From Phycisphaeraceae bacterium (GTDB lineage: Bacteria; Planctomycetota; Phycisphaerae; Phycisphaerales; UBA1924), in the NCBI GenBank assembly GCA_019636565.1, contig JAHBXG010000014.1:1-64000 (forward strand): a stretch of 64,000 nucleotides of DNA. Direction: 5' to 3'. The stretch's first letter is position 1; each line of letters opens with the position of its first letter. Under the pieces are notes generated by a model. That model did not search any database. It was not told where the DNA came from and saw only the letters and a program-made list of their open reading frames with translations. Made by a program: the position numbers and the translations under genes. Shown piece after piece: positions 16,177-25,155 of this stretch.

Positions 16177-18909
16177 ATGCACCGAATCAAGTCATCTTCG
16201 ACTGCGGCATTTTCGATCCTTCTCGCGGCCGCCTCGCATTTCGCTCACGCTCAGTGCGATCCTTTGTGGCTTCCCGGAGAAGGCGTCCCCGGCATTCCCA
16301 GCACGGGTGCTGCCCCATTGGCTATGAAAATGTGGGATCCGGACGGCCCCGGGCCCCTCGCTCCGAGACTGGTGGTCGCTGGTTCGTTCAACGCGGCCGG
16401 AACCGCCGTTGTGTCCAACATCGCGATGTGGGATGGTGAGAGGTGGTATCCGATCGGTGATGGCCTGAAGGGCGAGATCTATGCGATCGAGGTAACCGAG
16501 GCGAACGAGCTTTACGTCGGTGGTTTGCTTTATGGATCGGGCGCGGCCTACTTCAACAGCCTGGCCAAGTGGGACGGTTCAAAGTTTGTCTCGGTTGGCG
16601 GGGCTGTTTCCGGCACTGTTTACGCATTGAAAAGTTCCCCGGATGGTTCGCTCGTTGTCGGTGGCAGCTTCAGTGCTCCGGGCTTTCCGAACGCGAAGAT
16701 CTTGAAATGGGACGGCGTAAATTGGTCTGCGATCGGTCAAATTGCGGGAACGGCTGTGCGATGTTTGACACGCCTGCCCAACGGGAATCTCGTTGCAGGA
16801 GGCCAATTTTCGATTGCCCCGGGCGGCCAAACCTCGATCGCGCTTTGGGACGGGACGACATGGCTTCGATTGGGATCTTCGTCCGGACCGGTTACTGCCC
16901 TTGCTAGCTCTCCGAACGGCACAATCTACGCGGGAGGCAGCACCACTTTTTCTTCCTCGGGTCATCCTTCCGTGAGCAAGCTTGCGCAATGGACGGGCAC
17001 GTTCTGGGCGCCAGTCGGGAGCGGCATCAACGGCGAAGTGACGGCGCTCTCGATCGCACCCAACGGCGATCTTCTCGCCGCTGGCCAAATCGGCGCGCCG
17101 CCGAATTACGTCTATCGCGGATTCGGGCGTTTCGACGGATCGTCATGGAGTTATGCGGGGCCGTTCGACAATTCCCAGACAATGTTCGCGAACGCAATCT
17201 TCGCGCGACCGGACGGACGAGTGTTTGTCGGTGCAAGCGTTCCGCCGGATTCGCAACTTTTCGGGGGATCAGCTATCGCCGAGTGGGATAGCACAGGCTT
17301 GCGTTCGATGGGGCGAGGGATCGGCGGTGCGGTCTATGCGCTCGAAGCGCTTCCGAATGGCGATGTTGTTGTCGCCGGTACATTCGATTCGGTCAATTCG
17401 ATCTCCGCAAGCAAAATCGCCCGAACCGACGGCGCGTCCTGGTTTTCACTCGGCTCGGGCGTTTCCGGGAGCATGCAAACACCTCCAACAACTCAAATTA
17501 GTCCGTACGTGCAGACGCTCCTGGCCCGATCCAACGGCGACCTTCTGGCGGGCGGCACATTCGCTTTCGCGGGAAACACTCGCGCAAACGGAATCGCGAA
17601 CTGGAACAATCAATCGTGGTCGCCACTCGGGACGGGAATCGGCGGCTCCTTTCCATACATCTCTGCTCTTTGTGAAGGGCCGGCGAACGATGTATTCGCT
17701 GCAGGAAGTTTCGACAGCGTCGACGGGCAGTCGATGCGCTATGTCGCTCGCTGGAATGGGCTTGTGTGGGAGCCGGCGACGGGAAACGTCGTGATCGGGG
17801 TGCAGGCCAACATAAGTTGCATGTCGATCGGGAGTAGCGACGACATTGTGATCGGAGGCTTCTTCTCGGTCGAGAACGTCTCTGCTAAGCACTGCGTCCT
17901 GCAATGGGATGGATCTGCGTGGCACACGCTCGGGCCAGGTGTGTCGTCTTCGACAAGCTATCCCGTTGCGTATGCCTTGATGCGGCTCCCAAACGGCGAC
18001 ATTCTCGCCGGCGGAGACTTCACCATTTCTGGTGTGCCACTGGCAAAGAACATTGCTCGCTGGAACGGAACGGAATGGTTGCCTTTGGGCACCGGTATGA
18101 ACGGCAGCGTCTCGAGCCTCACGCTGCTTACCGATGGATCGGTTCTCGCGGCTGGAAGGTTTACCACCGCCGGTGGCGTGACCACGGGTCCGATCGCGCG
18201 GTGGGATGGCACGCAGTGGTCTCGTTGGTTGTCGCAGCTCGGCGGCACAGTCAGCTCGCTCAAAGTACTTCCAAATGGCGATGTGGTCGTTGGTTCACAG
18301 GATCTCCTCACACTTGGCCAGACTGTGCTGGGCCGGTTCGCTCGGTGGAGCGCCAATCCGGCGCCGCTCATTGCAACTGCTCCGCTGGCCGCCACTCTCG
18401 TCGCGAATGAAACACTTAGTCTCTTCTCCACCGCCGCGAGGGGATATTCGTCTATCTCGTTCCAGTGGTCGCGCGAAACAACGCCCGGTTCCGGCGTTTT
18501 TGAAAACGTCGCGAACGGGGCCGGCGGCGCTTCTATTGGCGGCGGCACCGTCTCCAACGCTTCTGGCCAACTCCCCTCCCCCACCGACGGCACGCCCGCA
18601 ACGCTCACGATTTCCAACATCAAGCACTCCGACGCCGGTCTCTACCGCGTCACCTTCTGGAACTCCTGTGGCGAGGCAGCATCCATCCCCGCCGAGATCA
18701 AAGTCAAAGCGCACATCGCCGACATCAACGCAGACGGCCAGGTCGACGATTCGGACTTCGTATACTTCGTAACTCAGTACAACCTGATGCTCTGCGCGGA
18801 TCCTGACATGCCCGACGCATGCAGCGCCGACTTCAATCACGACGGCTTCGTCGACGACGCCGACTTTGTTGTTTTTATTCCGGCATACAACACGATGGTG
18901 TTCCCCTGA
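16177..18909 (+). CDS. Large secreted beta-propeller repeat protein with dockerin-like tail
   Basis: A 910-residue protein. A signal peptide (MHRIKSSSTAAFSILLAAAS...HAQ) supports the ATG at 16177, which has AGGT upstream. From about residue 50 to 730 I count 14 repeats of about 45-50 residues of the form (V/L)xxGGxFxxxG...IAxWDGxxWxxLGxGxxGxVxAL, a pattern of WD/kelch-like blades, enough for two seven-bladed propellers. An Ig-like domain follows at about 735-840. The last 65 residues are a two-loop dockerin-like module (DINADGQVDDSDF and DFNHDGFVDDADF). It ends in VFP instead of the usual CP. It is probably surface-attached; ligand unknown. Confidence 0.85.
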   Translation: MHRIKSSSTAAFSILLAAASHFAHAQCDPLWLPGEGVPGIPSTGAAPLAMKMWDPDGPGPLAPRLVVAGSFNAAGTAVVSNIAMWDGERWYPIGDGLKGEIYAIEVTEANELYVGGLLYGSGAAYFNSLAKWDGSKFVSVGGAVSGTVYALKSSPDGSLVVGGSFSAPGFPNAKILKWDGVNWSAIGQIAGTAVRCLTRLPNGNLVAGGQFSIAPGGQTSIALWDGTTWLRLGSSSGPVTALASSPNGTIYAGGSTTFSSSGHPSVSKLAQWTGTFWAPVGSGINGEVTALSIAPNGDLLAAGQIGAPPNYVYRGFGRFDGSSWSYAGPFDNSQTMFANAIFARPDGRVFVGASVPPDSQLFGGSAIAEWDSTGLRSMGRGIGGAVYALEALPNGDVVVAGTFDSVNSISASKIARTDGASWFSLGSGVSGSMQTPPTTQISPYVQTLLARSNGDLLAGGTFAFAGNTRANGIANWNNQSWSPLGTGIGGSFPYISALCEGPANDVFAAGSFDSVDGQSMRYVARWNGLVWEPATGNVVIGVQANISCMSIGSSDDIVIGGFFSVENVSAKHCVLQWDGSAWHTLGPGVSSSTSYPVAYALMRLPNGDILAGGDFTISGVPLAKNIARWNGTEWLPLGTGMNGSVSSLTLLTDGSVLAAGRFTTAGGVTTGPIARWDGTQWSRWLSQLGGTVSSLKVLPNGDVVVGSQDLLTLGQTVLGRFARWSANPAPLIATAPLAATLVANETLSLFSTAARGYSSISFQWSRETTPGSGVFENVANGAGGASIGGGTVSNASGQLPSPTDGTPATLTISNIKHSDAGLYRVTFWNSCGEAASIPAEIKVKAHIADINADGQVDDSDFVYFVTQYNLMLCADPDMPDACSADFNHDGFVDDADFVVFIPAYNTMVFP

Positions 18910-18910
18910 G

Positions 18911-18929
18911 CGACTGATTTGAGATCAGT
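18911..18929 (+). terminator. Short hairpin after the propeller gene
   Basis: GACTGAT and ATCAGTC form a 7-bp stem around TTGAG, starting two bases after the stop codon. There is no T run, so its role in termination is uncertain. Confidence 0.35.
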
Positions 18930-19054
18930 CAAGGGGCTCTACCGCTGGATTCAACGTCTCGAATAGAAGCTGCTTCAGACGACGCCGAGAAATTCGACCG
19001 TCTCTGCAATCGCTCGGGTGCCGAAAAAATCACCGCTCAATCGATACGAGATTC

Positions 19055-20851
19055 TCACTCAAACCAAACGTCATCGAGATAAAACGTAACGGGCTTGCCC
19101 TGTCCCCCCACCGTCCACACAAGGCCGGTCTTGATGACGCTGAGGTCTTTGCCGCTCAGGTCGATCTCGTATTTCTTCCAGTCCTTTGTCAGGGTGACGG
19201 GCCTGGCGACGACGGCGGTATCGTGATACTTCTTGTCCTTTCCGATCGTTCCCACCTTCAATTCAATCTTCTCGCCCCCGTTCTCGCCCCGCGCCCAGAA
19301 TGACAACCGCTTCGCGCCGGTGAGGTCGTACCCGCCGGGTTGATCGCCCCAGTCATTCGCGGGGCTCTGATACGCGATGCCACCCCAATTGTCGGACGCG
19401 TTGTACTGGAGTTTGAGGCAGTTGCTTCCCGAGTGCGGATTGTCGGTGCAAGCGGCATCCATGGCGATCGCGCCGGTATTACCCATCCAACCCGAAGGAG
19501 AGAACGCTCCATTCGAGCCGTCGGCGTAAATCACCAGCGGGAGCTTGGCCTTCGGTGCCGCACTCGACTTCGGGCCGTTGACGTGCATCGGCACGTTCGC
19601 AACCGCACCGCCTCCGTGGTTGTCCGTCACAAAGGCGTAAAGGCGATAGACGCCGCCTTCGTTGGGCATCTTGAGCGTGACCTCCGAGTTCGACGAGTGC
19701 ACGATCGCCTCCGGGTGCGACGGGCGTTCAGAGACCGGATCGCCACCTTCGCTGGGATCAAGCTCCGACTTCAGCACCCACGTCACCTTGATCGGGTCGT
19801 TCTCCGGATCGGAAGCCTTGAACGAGGCCTTGACCGTGTCGCCACCGTTCACGTTGTCGCTGCCGGCGATCGTGATGGGCGAAACAACCGGAACTCGATT
19901 CGCCGGCGGCTTGCCGGTCCAGACTTCCTGGAGTGCATCGATGCCCGCGGTGCGTTCTCTTCCCGGGGCCGGAAGGAACAAGCCGAACCAGGTCAGCGTC
20001 GCCTCGCGCTTGTCATCCCAAATGAACGCGTACGAACCGAGACAGAGCGGGCTCTTCTCGTACGCTTGTGCGGCTTCGCGATAGACCGCGGCTTTCTCCG
20101 TGCTCGTCTTCTCTGGCGTCACGCCATACGCGTTCTTCGGTGTTTCCCACGTTCCGGCCGGGCCGTACTCGCAGATGATGAGCGGCTTGGTCATGCCCGC
20201 CGCGGCATAGCGCTCCGGCACGCTCTTCGCGCCGCCGTACGCGTTGACACCCACGATGTCGATATCGGGGCAGTACTTCTTGATGCACGGAAGCTTCTCG
20301 CCTCCCATTTCCGCGATGACAGTCATCGTCGGATGATTCGGATCGAGTTCCTTGATCATCTTGGCGATGTCGTTGACGGCCTTCCAGATCTTCGGATTGT
20401 CGCCCTTGGCGTATCCCTCCATCTCGTTGCCGACGCCCCAAACCAGAACGGCGGGATGGTCCTTGTACTTCATGACGGCGGCCTTGGCTTTTTCAAACTG
20501 GGCCTGCACAGCCTTCTCGTTGCCGTAGTCAAAGCCGTGGCGCTCGTGCTCAAGCCAGATTCCGACGGCGACCGTCACTCCCAGTTTCTGCGCTTCGTCC
20601 AATTGACGATCGATGTTGTCGGCGCCCCACGTGCGTTTGGAGTTGCCGCCGATCGCGGTGAGAGTCTCAAGACTTCCTTCGCCGCCCCCGCCCCGAATGA
20701 AGTACGGCTTGCCTTCCCGCACGAGTTGCCATTTGCCGTCTTTTTGAACGAGGTCAACCTTGACGGGCGCGCCGAATGCCGCGGGAAAGCCGATGATGGT
20801 TGCGAGCACGGAGGCGGCAAGAACACGCGAGGCGCGGCGGGGTAGTGACAT
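19055..20851 (-). CDS. Secreted glycoside hydrolase, GH2-like TIM barrel (beta-glycosidase/glucanosyltransferase type)
   Basis: A 598-residue exported protein. The second of two close ATG codons is chosen since GGAG lies nine bases upstream; it begins a signal peptide (MSLPRRASRVLAASVLATII). The barrel at about 30-330 resembles the catalytic domain of GH2 and related clan A enzymes: VWGVGNEMEG near 135-144 holds the acid/base Glu, and IICEYGPAG near 224-232 the nucleophile Glu. A cadherin- or PKD-like domain (about 340-440) follows, then a C-terminal beta-sandwich like a carbohydrate-binding module (about 455-598). No dockerin tail. Its substrate is likely a beta-linked polysaccharide, but which cannot be read. 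Confidence 0.78.
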   Translation of the reverse strand: MSLPRRASRVLAASVLATIIGFPAAFGAPVKVDLVQKDGKWQLVREGKPYFIRGGGGEGSLETLTAIGGNSKRTWGADNIDRQLDEAQKLGVTVAVGIWLEHERHGFDYGNEKAVQAQFEKAKAAVMKYKDHPAVLVWGVGNEMEGYAKGDNPKIWKAVNDIAKMIKELDPNHPTMTVIAEMGGEKLPCIKKYCPDIDIVGVNAYGGAKSVPERYAAAGMTKPLIICEYGPAGTWETPKNAYGVTPEKTSTEKAAVYREAAQAYEKSPLCLGSYAFIWDDKREATLTWFGLFLPAPGRERTAGIDALQEVWTGKPPANRVPVVSPITIAGSDNVNGGDTVKASFKASDPENDPIKVTWVLKSELDPSEGGDPVSERPSHPEAIVHSSNSEVTLKMPNEGGVYRLYAFVTDNHGGGAVANVPMHVNGPKSSAAPKAKLPLVIYADGSNGAFSPSGWMGNTGAIAMDAACTDNPHSGSNCLKLQYNASDNWGGIAYQSPANDWGDQPGGYDLTGAKRLSFWARGENGGEKIELKVGTIGKDKKYHDTAVVARPVTLTKDWKKYEIDLSGKDLSVIKTGLVWTVGGQGKPVTFYLDDVWFE

Positions 20852-21030
20852 GGGCATCGTCTCCGGTATCGGCGGCGCCAAAGCGCCGACCGTTGCAAGA
20901 GCGTACCTCTCCGCAGGGCTCGGTTGTTCATGTAACAGCGGCAAATTCCGATGAAACTGACACGCCGGGCCATGCCACGAGAACCCGCCGGTGGACGAAA
21001 TCCAGCAGGCCAAACTCCTAAGAAGGCATC

Positions 21031-21648
21031 ATGGAACTTCTCGCGGCAGTTTGCATCGGACTCGGGCTCTCGGCCGCGGGTGGGCTGCGCGTCTTTGTGC
21101 CGCTGTTAATCGCAGGGATCGCCCAGCGATTGGACTTGATCCATCTCTCCCCGGCACTCTCATGGGCTTCGAGTTGGACCGCGCTGTGCGTGCTGGGAAC
21201 TTTGAGCATCGCCGAGGGTGTCGGTTATTGCGTGCCGGTGATCGATCACGCACTCGATGCCCTCAGTGCACCCGCGGGCTGGGTGGCCGGCGCGTTGCTC
21301 TCGATTGGCCTGGTCGCTCCCGAACTGCATTCCACGCTAACTTCCGGCGATCATCTGCACGGCCTGCTGGAGCAGACGATGTACGCCACCGGACTCGGTG
21401 CCGTAGCAGCTTCGGGAGTTGCCGCGGCGGGCCTGGCTCAGGTCACCAGCGCCGGAGGGCGAGTCGTCTCGACCACGACAACAGGCGGAATCGCGAACCC
21501 GATCTACGCCGCGGCGGAATCGCTGCTGGCAACCGTTGCGAGCGTGCTCGCGGTGCTGACGCCGATCTTGCTGGCGATTGGTGCGCTACTAGTCCTCGGA
21601 ACGCTGTACGTGCTGATCCGCAGGCGGCGCACGCCTCGGCTGGCGTAA
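21031..21648 (+). CDS. DUF4126 membrane protein
   Basis: A 205-residue hydrophobic protein with about five membrane segments. The N-terminus (ELLAAVCIGLGLSAAGGLRVFVPLL) and the periodic helices resemble DUF4126 proteins, widespread and without a known function. It ends in a basic RRRRTPRLA tail. AGAAGG lies four bases before the ATG. It is divergent from the glycoside hydrolase (179 bases between starts) and convergent with the lipoprotein gene ending four bases later. Confidence 0.75.
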   Translation: MELLAAVCIGLGLSAAGGLRVFVPLLIAGIAQRLDLIHLSPALSWASSWTALCVLGTLSIAEGVGYCVPVIDHALDALSAPAGWVAGALLSIGLVAPELHSTLTSGDHLHGLLEQTMYATGLGAVAASGVAAAGLAQVTSAGGRVVSTTTTGGIANPIYAAAESLLATVASVLAVLTPILLAIGALLVLGTLYVLIRRRRTPRLA

Positions 21649-21651
21649 GGA

Positions 21652-22449
21652 TCAAAGTGGCCCGGGCGGGGGCGTCGATGGGGGCGTCGGCTGGTTTCCG
21701 GGGTTCGTCGGCGTCGGTTTCTCAATCGTTGAATCGCGTGTGGACTCGGACGTATCGGCGTCGAGTTCACCCTCAATGAGATTCCGCGCGTCCTGCTGGT
21801 CCTGGCCGAGGATCTTGGGAAGGTGGCGAATGGGCATCTGCGCGTACGAACGTTCAATCAGCAGCGACATCCGTTTGGCCCGCGACACATCCTTTGGCAC
21901 GCTGAGGCCGCTCGCGAACTCGGCGGGACCCAACTTGTCGGCAAAGCCGGGTGTTCGCGCGGTGAGCCTCATTGACGCGCTGTGAATCTTTCCGCCAAAG
22001 GTGCTCTCACCCGCCGTGCCGCTGGGAAGCAGGAAGCCGCCCCCCGAATACATGCCCATTTGCCCCTCGGCAAAGACAACTTGGCGTACGGTCGCGGAGG
22101 TTGCGGAGAAGGCGATCGGGGTTGAGCCGGCTTTGGGCGCGAGGAACATGTGGATCTGAATGAGGCTGCCCGAGAACTGGCTGAGGTCGGCCCCGTCGGC
22201 AAAGGCATCGGCGGGGAGATCCGACAGGAAGAAATCGGCGGTATTGATGTCGGACGACAGGTATGCCTGATAACGAGGCGTCATCGTTAGATAGAAGCCG
22301 GTTTCGGCCGATGACAAAGTGGCACTGCGGGTAAGACCCCCACCAAAGACCCCGCACGAGGCCGCGAAGCAGGCGAGACCCGCCGCGGCAACCAGCGGCA
22401 GAGCCCGAAAGATGAAGGATGAAATGGGTCGTCCGCTTGGGGGCATCAT
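21652..22449 (-). CDS. Lipoprotein, hypothetical
   Basis: A 265-residue protein. The signal region MMPPSGRPISSFIFRALPLVAAAG ends with a lipobox-like FAASC near residue 33. The mature part includes a beta-rich domain with QIHMFLAPKAGSTPI, then a helical segment with RHLPKILGQDQQDARNL, and a Pro/Thr/Ser-rich tail. No family recognised. No Shine-Dalgarno sequence precedes the ATG pair at 22449; the transcript may have a very short leader. It is divergent from the gene at 22527, with 77 bases shared between the two starts. Confidence 0.65.
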   Translation of the reverse strand: MMPPSGRPISSFIFRALPLVAAAGLACFAASCGVFGGGLTRSATLSSAETGFYLTMTPRYQAYLSSDINTADFFLSDLPADAFADGADLSQFSGSLIQIHMFLAPKAGSTPIAFSATSATVRQVVFAEGQMGMYSGGGFLLPSGTAGESTFGGKIHSASMRLTARTPGFADKLGPAEFASGLSVPKDVSRAKRMSLLIERSYAQMPIRHLPKILGQDQQDARNLIEGELDADTSESTRDSTIEKPTPTNPGNQPTPPSTPPPGPL

Positions 22450-22526
22450 CTGATAGACTTGTACCGTATCGTGGCGGGCGGTGCGAGGGGCTTGGGAAAC
22501 TGCGTGCGGGGCTAGGAGCCACGGCG

Positions 22527-23714
22527 ATGAAGATGGCCATGAGCGTATCGGGGTTGGCGGCGGGAGCGATTCTTGGTTTGGGTGGTCTCGCGCACTTTGC
22601 GAGCGCTCAAGCCATGGTTTCGAGCACGGCACCCCTTTCGACTTTTCGAGGGACCGGAGGCTTCGGAGTCACCCCCCGGCTCGGGCCGAGCATCTCACCT
22701 GGCTTCAACCGCTCTGCACCCACGAGCACGATGTTCAGGCCGACGGGCTTCAACACTCCGGGCCGGATCTACGCGCCGACCAACCAGTGGAACACCCGGG
22801 CTGGCGTTCCGGGGACGCTGCCGGTTCTGAATTCCAACACGCTGCCGGCGATGAACTCGAACACGCTGCCGGTACTGAACAGCAACACGCTGCCGATCCT
22901 GAACGGCGTCAACCCCGGGTATCGTCCGATCTCGGTGCCCGGTGTGCCAGGCGTGCCGCCAGGCACGATCCCGACGCCACCATCGCCTCCACAGATAAAT
23001 CCTCCGCAGCCGTGTCCGATTCCGCCTGTGGTTTGTCCGCCGGGCTGGAACTGGTGGCCGTGGGGTTGGAACGGATGGGTCGCGTGGAACGGCGCGAACT
23101 ATGTGGTGTACTGGAATGGCTTTCCGGTGCCTCCGTATGTGCCAGGGCCCTTCGGTGGATTGACGTATCTGTACGATCCGAACCTCTTGCCGGGCGCGAC
23201 CCAGCGCGCGATGGCGGAGCAGCAGAACTACGCCCCGGCACCCGCACCCACGGCGTATGAGTACGGCGTCTGGGCGTTCCGCGACAGGCAGAGCGGTTCG
23301 GCGGTGAAGTATCTGTTGGAGGCGGTGGCCAAAGACAAGGAAGACACGGCGGCGATGCGCGTGCTGGCGCTGGCGATGCTCGACTCGCGCCAGCCGGATG
23401 ACGCCGCGGCGATGCTTCGACAGGCGTACCGGATAGACCCGACGCTGGCCGGGCGCGGGCTGGATGTGGATGTGCTCGGCCTCAACCCGGCGCGCCGGTC
23501 GGCACTGATCAACCGCGCGGTCGAATACGCCAATCGCGTCGGAAGCGGCTCGAGTTGGTTGATGGTTGCGGTGCTGATGCAGGCCGATGGCCGGTTCGAC
23601 CTGGCCCGCCGGATGCTCAAGCGAGGCGCGGATGTCGGACTTGATCCGGACATCTACAAGGCGATGGATGCGGCGCTGGCTTCGCGGATGAGGCTTTCTC
23701 GGCAAGCGCCGTGA
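22527..23714 (+). CDS. Secreted repeat- and Trp-rich protein with TPR-like C-terminal half
   Basis: A 395-residue protein with AGGAG eight bases before the ATG and a signal peptide (MKMAMSVSGLAAGAILGLGG...ASA). Residues 95-126 are four copies of an 8-residue unit, L-P-x-(L/M)-N-S-N-T. A Pro-rich linker and a striking Trp/Gly/Asn segment (GWNWWPWGWNGWVAWNG) follow. The C-terminal half (about 235-395) is helical and alanine-rich in a TPR-like pattern (AAMRVLALAMLDSRQPDDAAAML). It may act as a scaffold in the envelope. A strong terminator follows. Function unknown. Confidence 0.72.
   Translation: MKMAMSVSGLAAGAILGLGGLAHFASAQAMVSSTAPLSTFRGTGGFGVTPRLGPSISPGFNRSAPTSTMFRPTGFNTPGRIYAPTNQWNTRAGVPGTLPVLNSNTLPAMNSNTLPVLNSNTLPILNGVNPGYRPISVPGVPGVPPGTIPTPPSPPQINPPQPCPIPPVVCPPGWNWWPWGWNGWVAWNGANYVVYWNGFPVPPYVPGPFGGLTYLYDPNLLPGATQRAMAEQQNYAPAPAPTAYEYGVWAFRDRQSGSAVKYLLEAVAKDKEDTAAMRVLALAMLDSRQPDDAAAMLRQAYRIDPTLAGRGLDVDVLGLNPARRSALINRAVEYANRVGSGSSWLMVAVLMQADGRFDLARRMLKRGADVGLDPDIYKAMDAALASRMRLSRQAP
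22818..22904 (+). repeat. 24-base tandem coding repeat, about 3.6 copies
   Basis: Copies begin at 22818, 22842, 22866 and 22890 (partial), each starting CTGCCG and keeping the reading frame. Third-position differences between copies show that the protein repeat is kept while the DNA drifts. Confidence 0.8.
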
Positions 23715-23734
23715 AAGAAAGCGAAACGATTCTG

Positions 23735-23768
23735 AAAGGTCCCATGAGACTCATGGGACCTTTTTCGT
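23735..23768 (+). terminator. Strong intrinsic terminator
   Basis: AGGTCCCATGAG and CTCATGGGACCT form a long perfect inverted repeat that runs into TTTTT, 21 bases after the stop of the plus-strand gene. It lies before the 3' end of the convergent dockerin gene and may serve it too, since an A tract is on the other side. Confidence 0.85.
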
Positions 23769-23786
23769 TTTTGGATGCGGGCACCG

Positions 23787-24980
23787 TCAGGGGCAGAGCA
23801 GTTCGTTGTACGCCCCGGCGAAGAGCACAAAGTCCTGATCGTCGGTCGCATCGTCGAGGTTGAGGTCGCCGACTGGATCGAGCAGCAGGTCGTACGACTG
23901 CGCGAAGCGGACGAAATCGGCATCGTCCACGACTCCGTCCTCATTCAGGTCGGCGGGGCATGCGCTGTCAACGTCGCCGGTCAAGCGGAATGCAACGATG
24001 CGGTTCACGCTGATCGGATCGTCGTCATCGACTACGCCCAAAAGGGCGTACCCGCCGGCGGCGAGTGAGGTGCCGAGGCACAGTCCCTCCAGATTGGTCT
24101 GATCGCCCTTGTAGAGCTGGCGCTTCGAGGCGGCGGTGTACGTCGCGCCGACCAGCGTCGGAAAACCGATGACGTTGGTTGCGCTGGAAACGTCGACCTC
24201 GTAGATTCGTGTCTGATAGAAAGATGCGCCGAGCGCGAACGAGCGCTCGAGCACGAGCAGTTTCCCGTTTGGGAGCGCAACGATCTGGGAGACGCCGCTG
24301 CGTGAGCCGGTGACGAATACTCCGTGCACGGGATCGGTGAGGTACGCGAATTCGGCAACGGGCATCGGCGGGTCGTTCGAGTATTTCAGAATGCGGACGA
24401 GCGTTCCCGCGGACGAGGTTGAGAGCGCCCCGTCCACGGTCAGGGCTTCTTCGTTGCAGGTCCACATCGACCACTGTGTGCGACCGAGCGTGCACGATTC
24501 GAAACCGAAGTTGGAACGCCGATTGGCGTAAATGGCCGGGCGGGGCGCCGTTGCGACATACGCGCCGGTCGAATAGTCGTGCGCGCGGATCTCCGGCGAG
24601 CCTTCCTCCGAGATCCGGACGATGTTGCGTGCGATTCCCGGGAAGGCGATGTCTTCGAAATCGCCGGTTTGCGACAGCGTGAGGCCGCCTCCGACCCCGG
24701 GCTTGATCGAGGCGGTGACGATGCTGCCGTCGGCGGCAAGCGAGATGTGGAGGCGCACGATTTTGTTTGAATTATTCTGAATCGCGGCGTATTCGTCACC
24801 GACGATCCGCACGATGCCGCTCATGCCGCCGACGGTGAATCCGACGCCGTTCTGATCGGTTGCCGACGAGCCCACGGTCACGCCGGACTTGAACTCGATG
24901 GCAAGCGGCGCGCCGGCGGATGTGCCGGCGATTGCCGCGAGAAGTGCGATCGGAATGGATGTACGCGCGATCACGTTCAT
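23787..24980 (-). CDS. Secreted phytase-esterase-like protein with dockerin-like tail
   Basis: A 397-residue protein. A signal peptide (MNVIARTSIPIALLAAIAGTSAG) supports the ATG at 24980; two upstream ATG codons are possible. The body (about 25-330) is beta-rich and resembles the esterase-like domain of phytases: EDIAFPGIARNIVRISEEGSPEIRAHDYS, LPNGKLLVLERSF, NLEGLCLG, and NRIVAFRLTG. The acidic DDDDPISVNR and ER/E residues could bind metal. The tail has two loops (DLNEDGVVDDADF and DLNLDDATDDQDF), with the second altered. Substrate unknown. It is divergent from the sialidase-like gene, sharing a 175-base upstream region. Confidence 0.75.
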   Translation of the reverse strand: MNVIARTSIPIALLAAIAGTSAGAPLAIEFKSGVTVGSSATDQNGVGFTVGGMSGIVRIVGDEYAAIQNNSNKIVRLHISLAADGSIVTASIKPGVGGGLTLSQTGDFEDIAFPGIARNIVRISEEGSPEIRAHDYSTGAYVATAPRPAIYANRRSNFGFESCTLGRTQWSMWTCNEEALTVDGALSTSSAGTLVRILKYSNDPPMPVAEFAYLTDPVHGVFVTGSRSGVSQIVALPNGKLLVLERSFALGASFYQTRIYEVDVSSATNVIGFPTLVGATYTAASKRQLYKGDQTNLEGLCLGTSLAAGGYALLGVVDDDDPISVNRIVAFRLTGDVDSACPADLNEDGVVDDADFVRFAQSYDLLLDPVGDLNLDDATDDQDFVLFAGAYNELLCP

Positions 24981-25155
24981 GCCTTGCTGGGGGTGCATCG
25001 GCCCGACCAATGGCTCGCCCCGTTCGAATCAGCGGATTCTCTGGCGGGAATCCGCGGTTCCTTGGTCCAGTTGCAAGATTTTGAAAGCAACCAAAGCGAG
25101 TTTCGCAGATACTGCTAGGAACGGATTTCTCGTTCGCGGGGGTTTGGAGAGTGAA

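Noticed and set aside
19340..20845. 501-codon plus-strand frame opposite the glycoside hydrolase
   Set aside because: The minus strand has a signal peptide, catalytic motifs and a ribosome site; the plus frame is the complement shadow of its codon bias.
22818..22904. Regularly spaced short repeats considered as a CRISPR fragment
   Set aside because: The 24-base units are directly joined with no spacers and lie in frame within a coding sequence.
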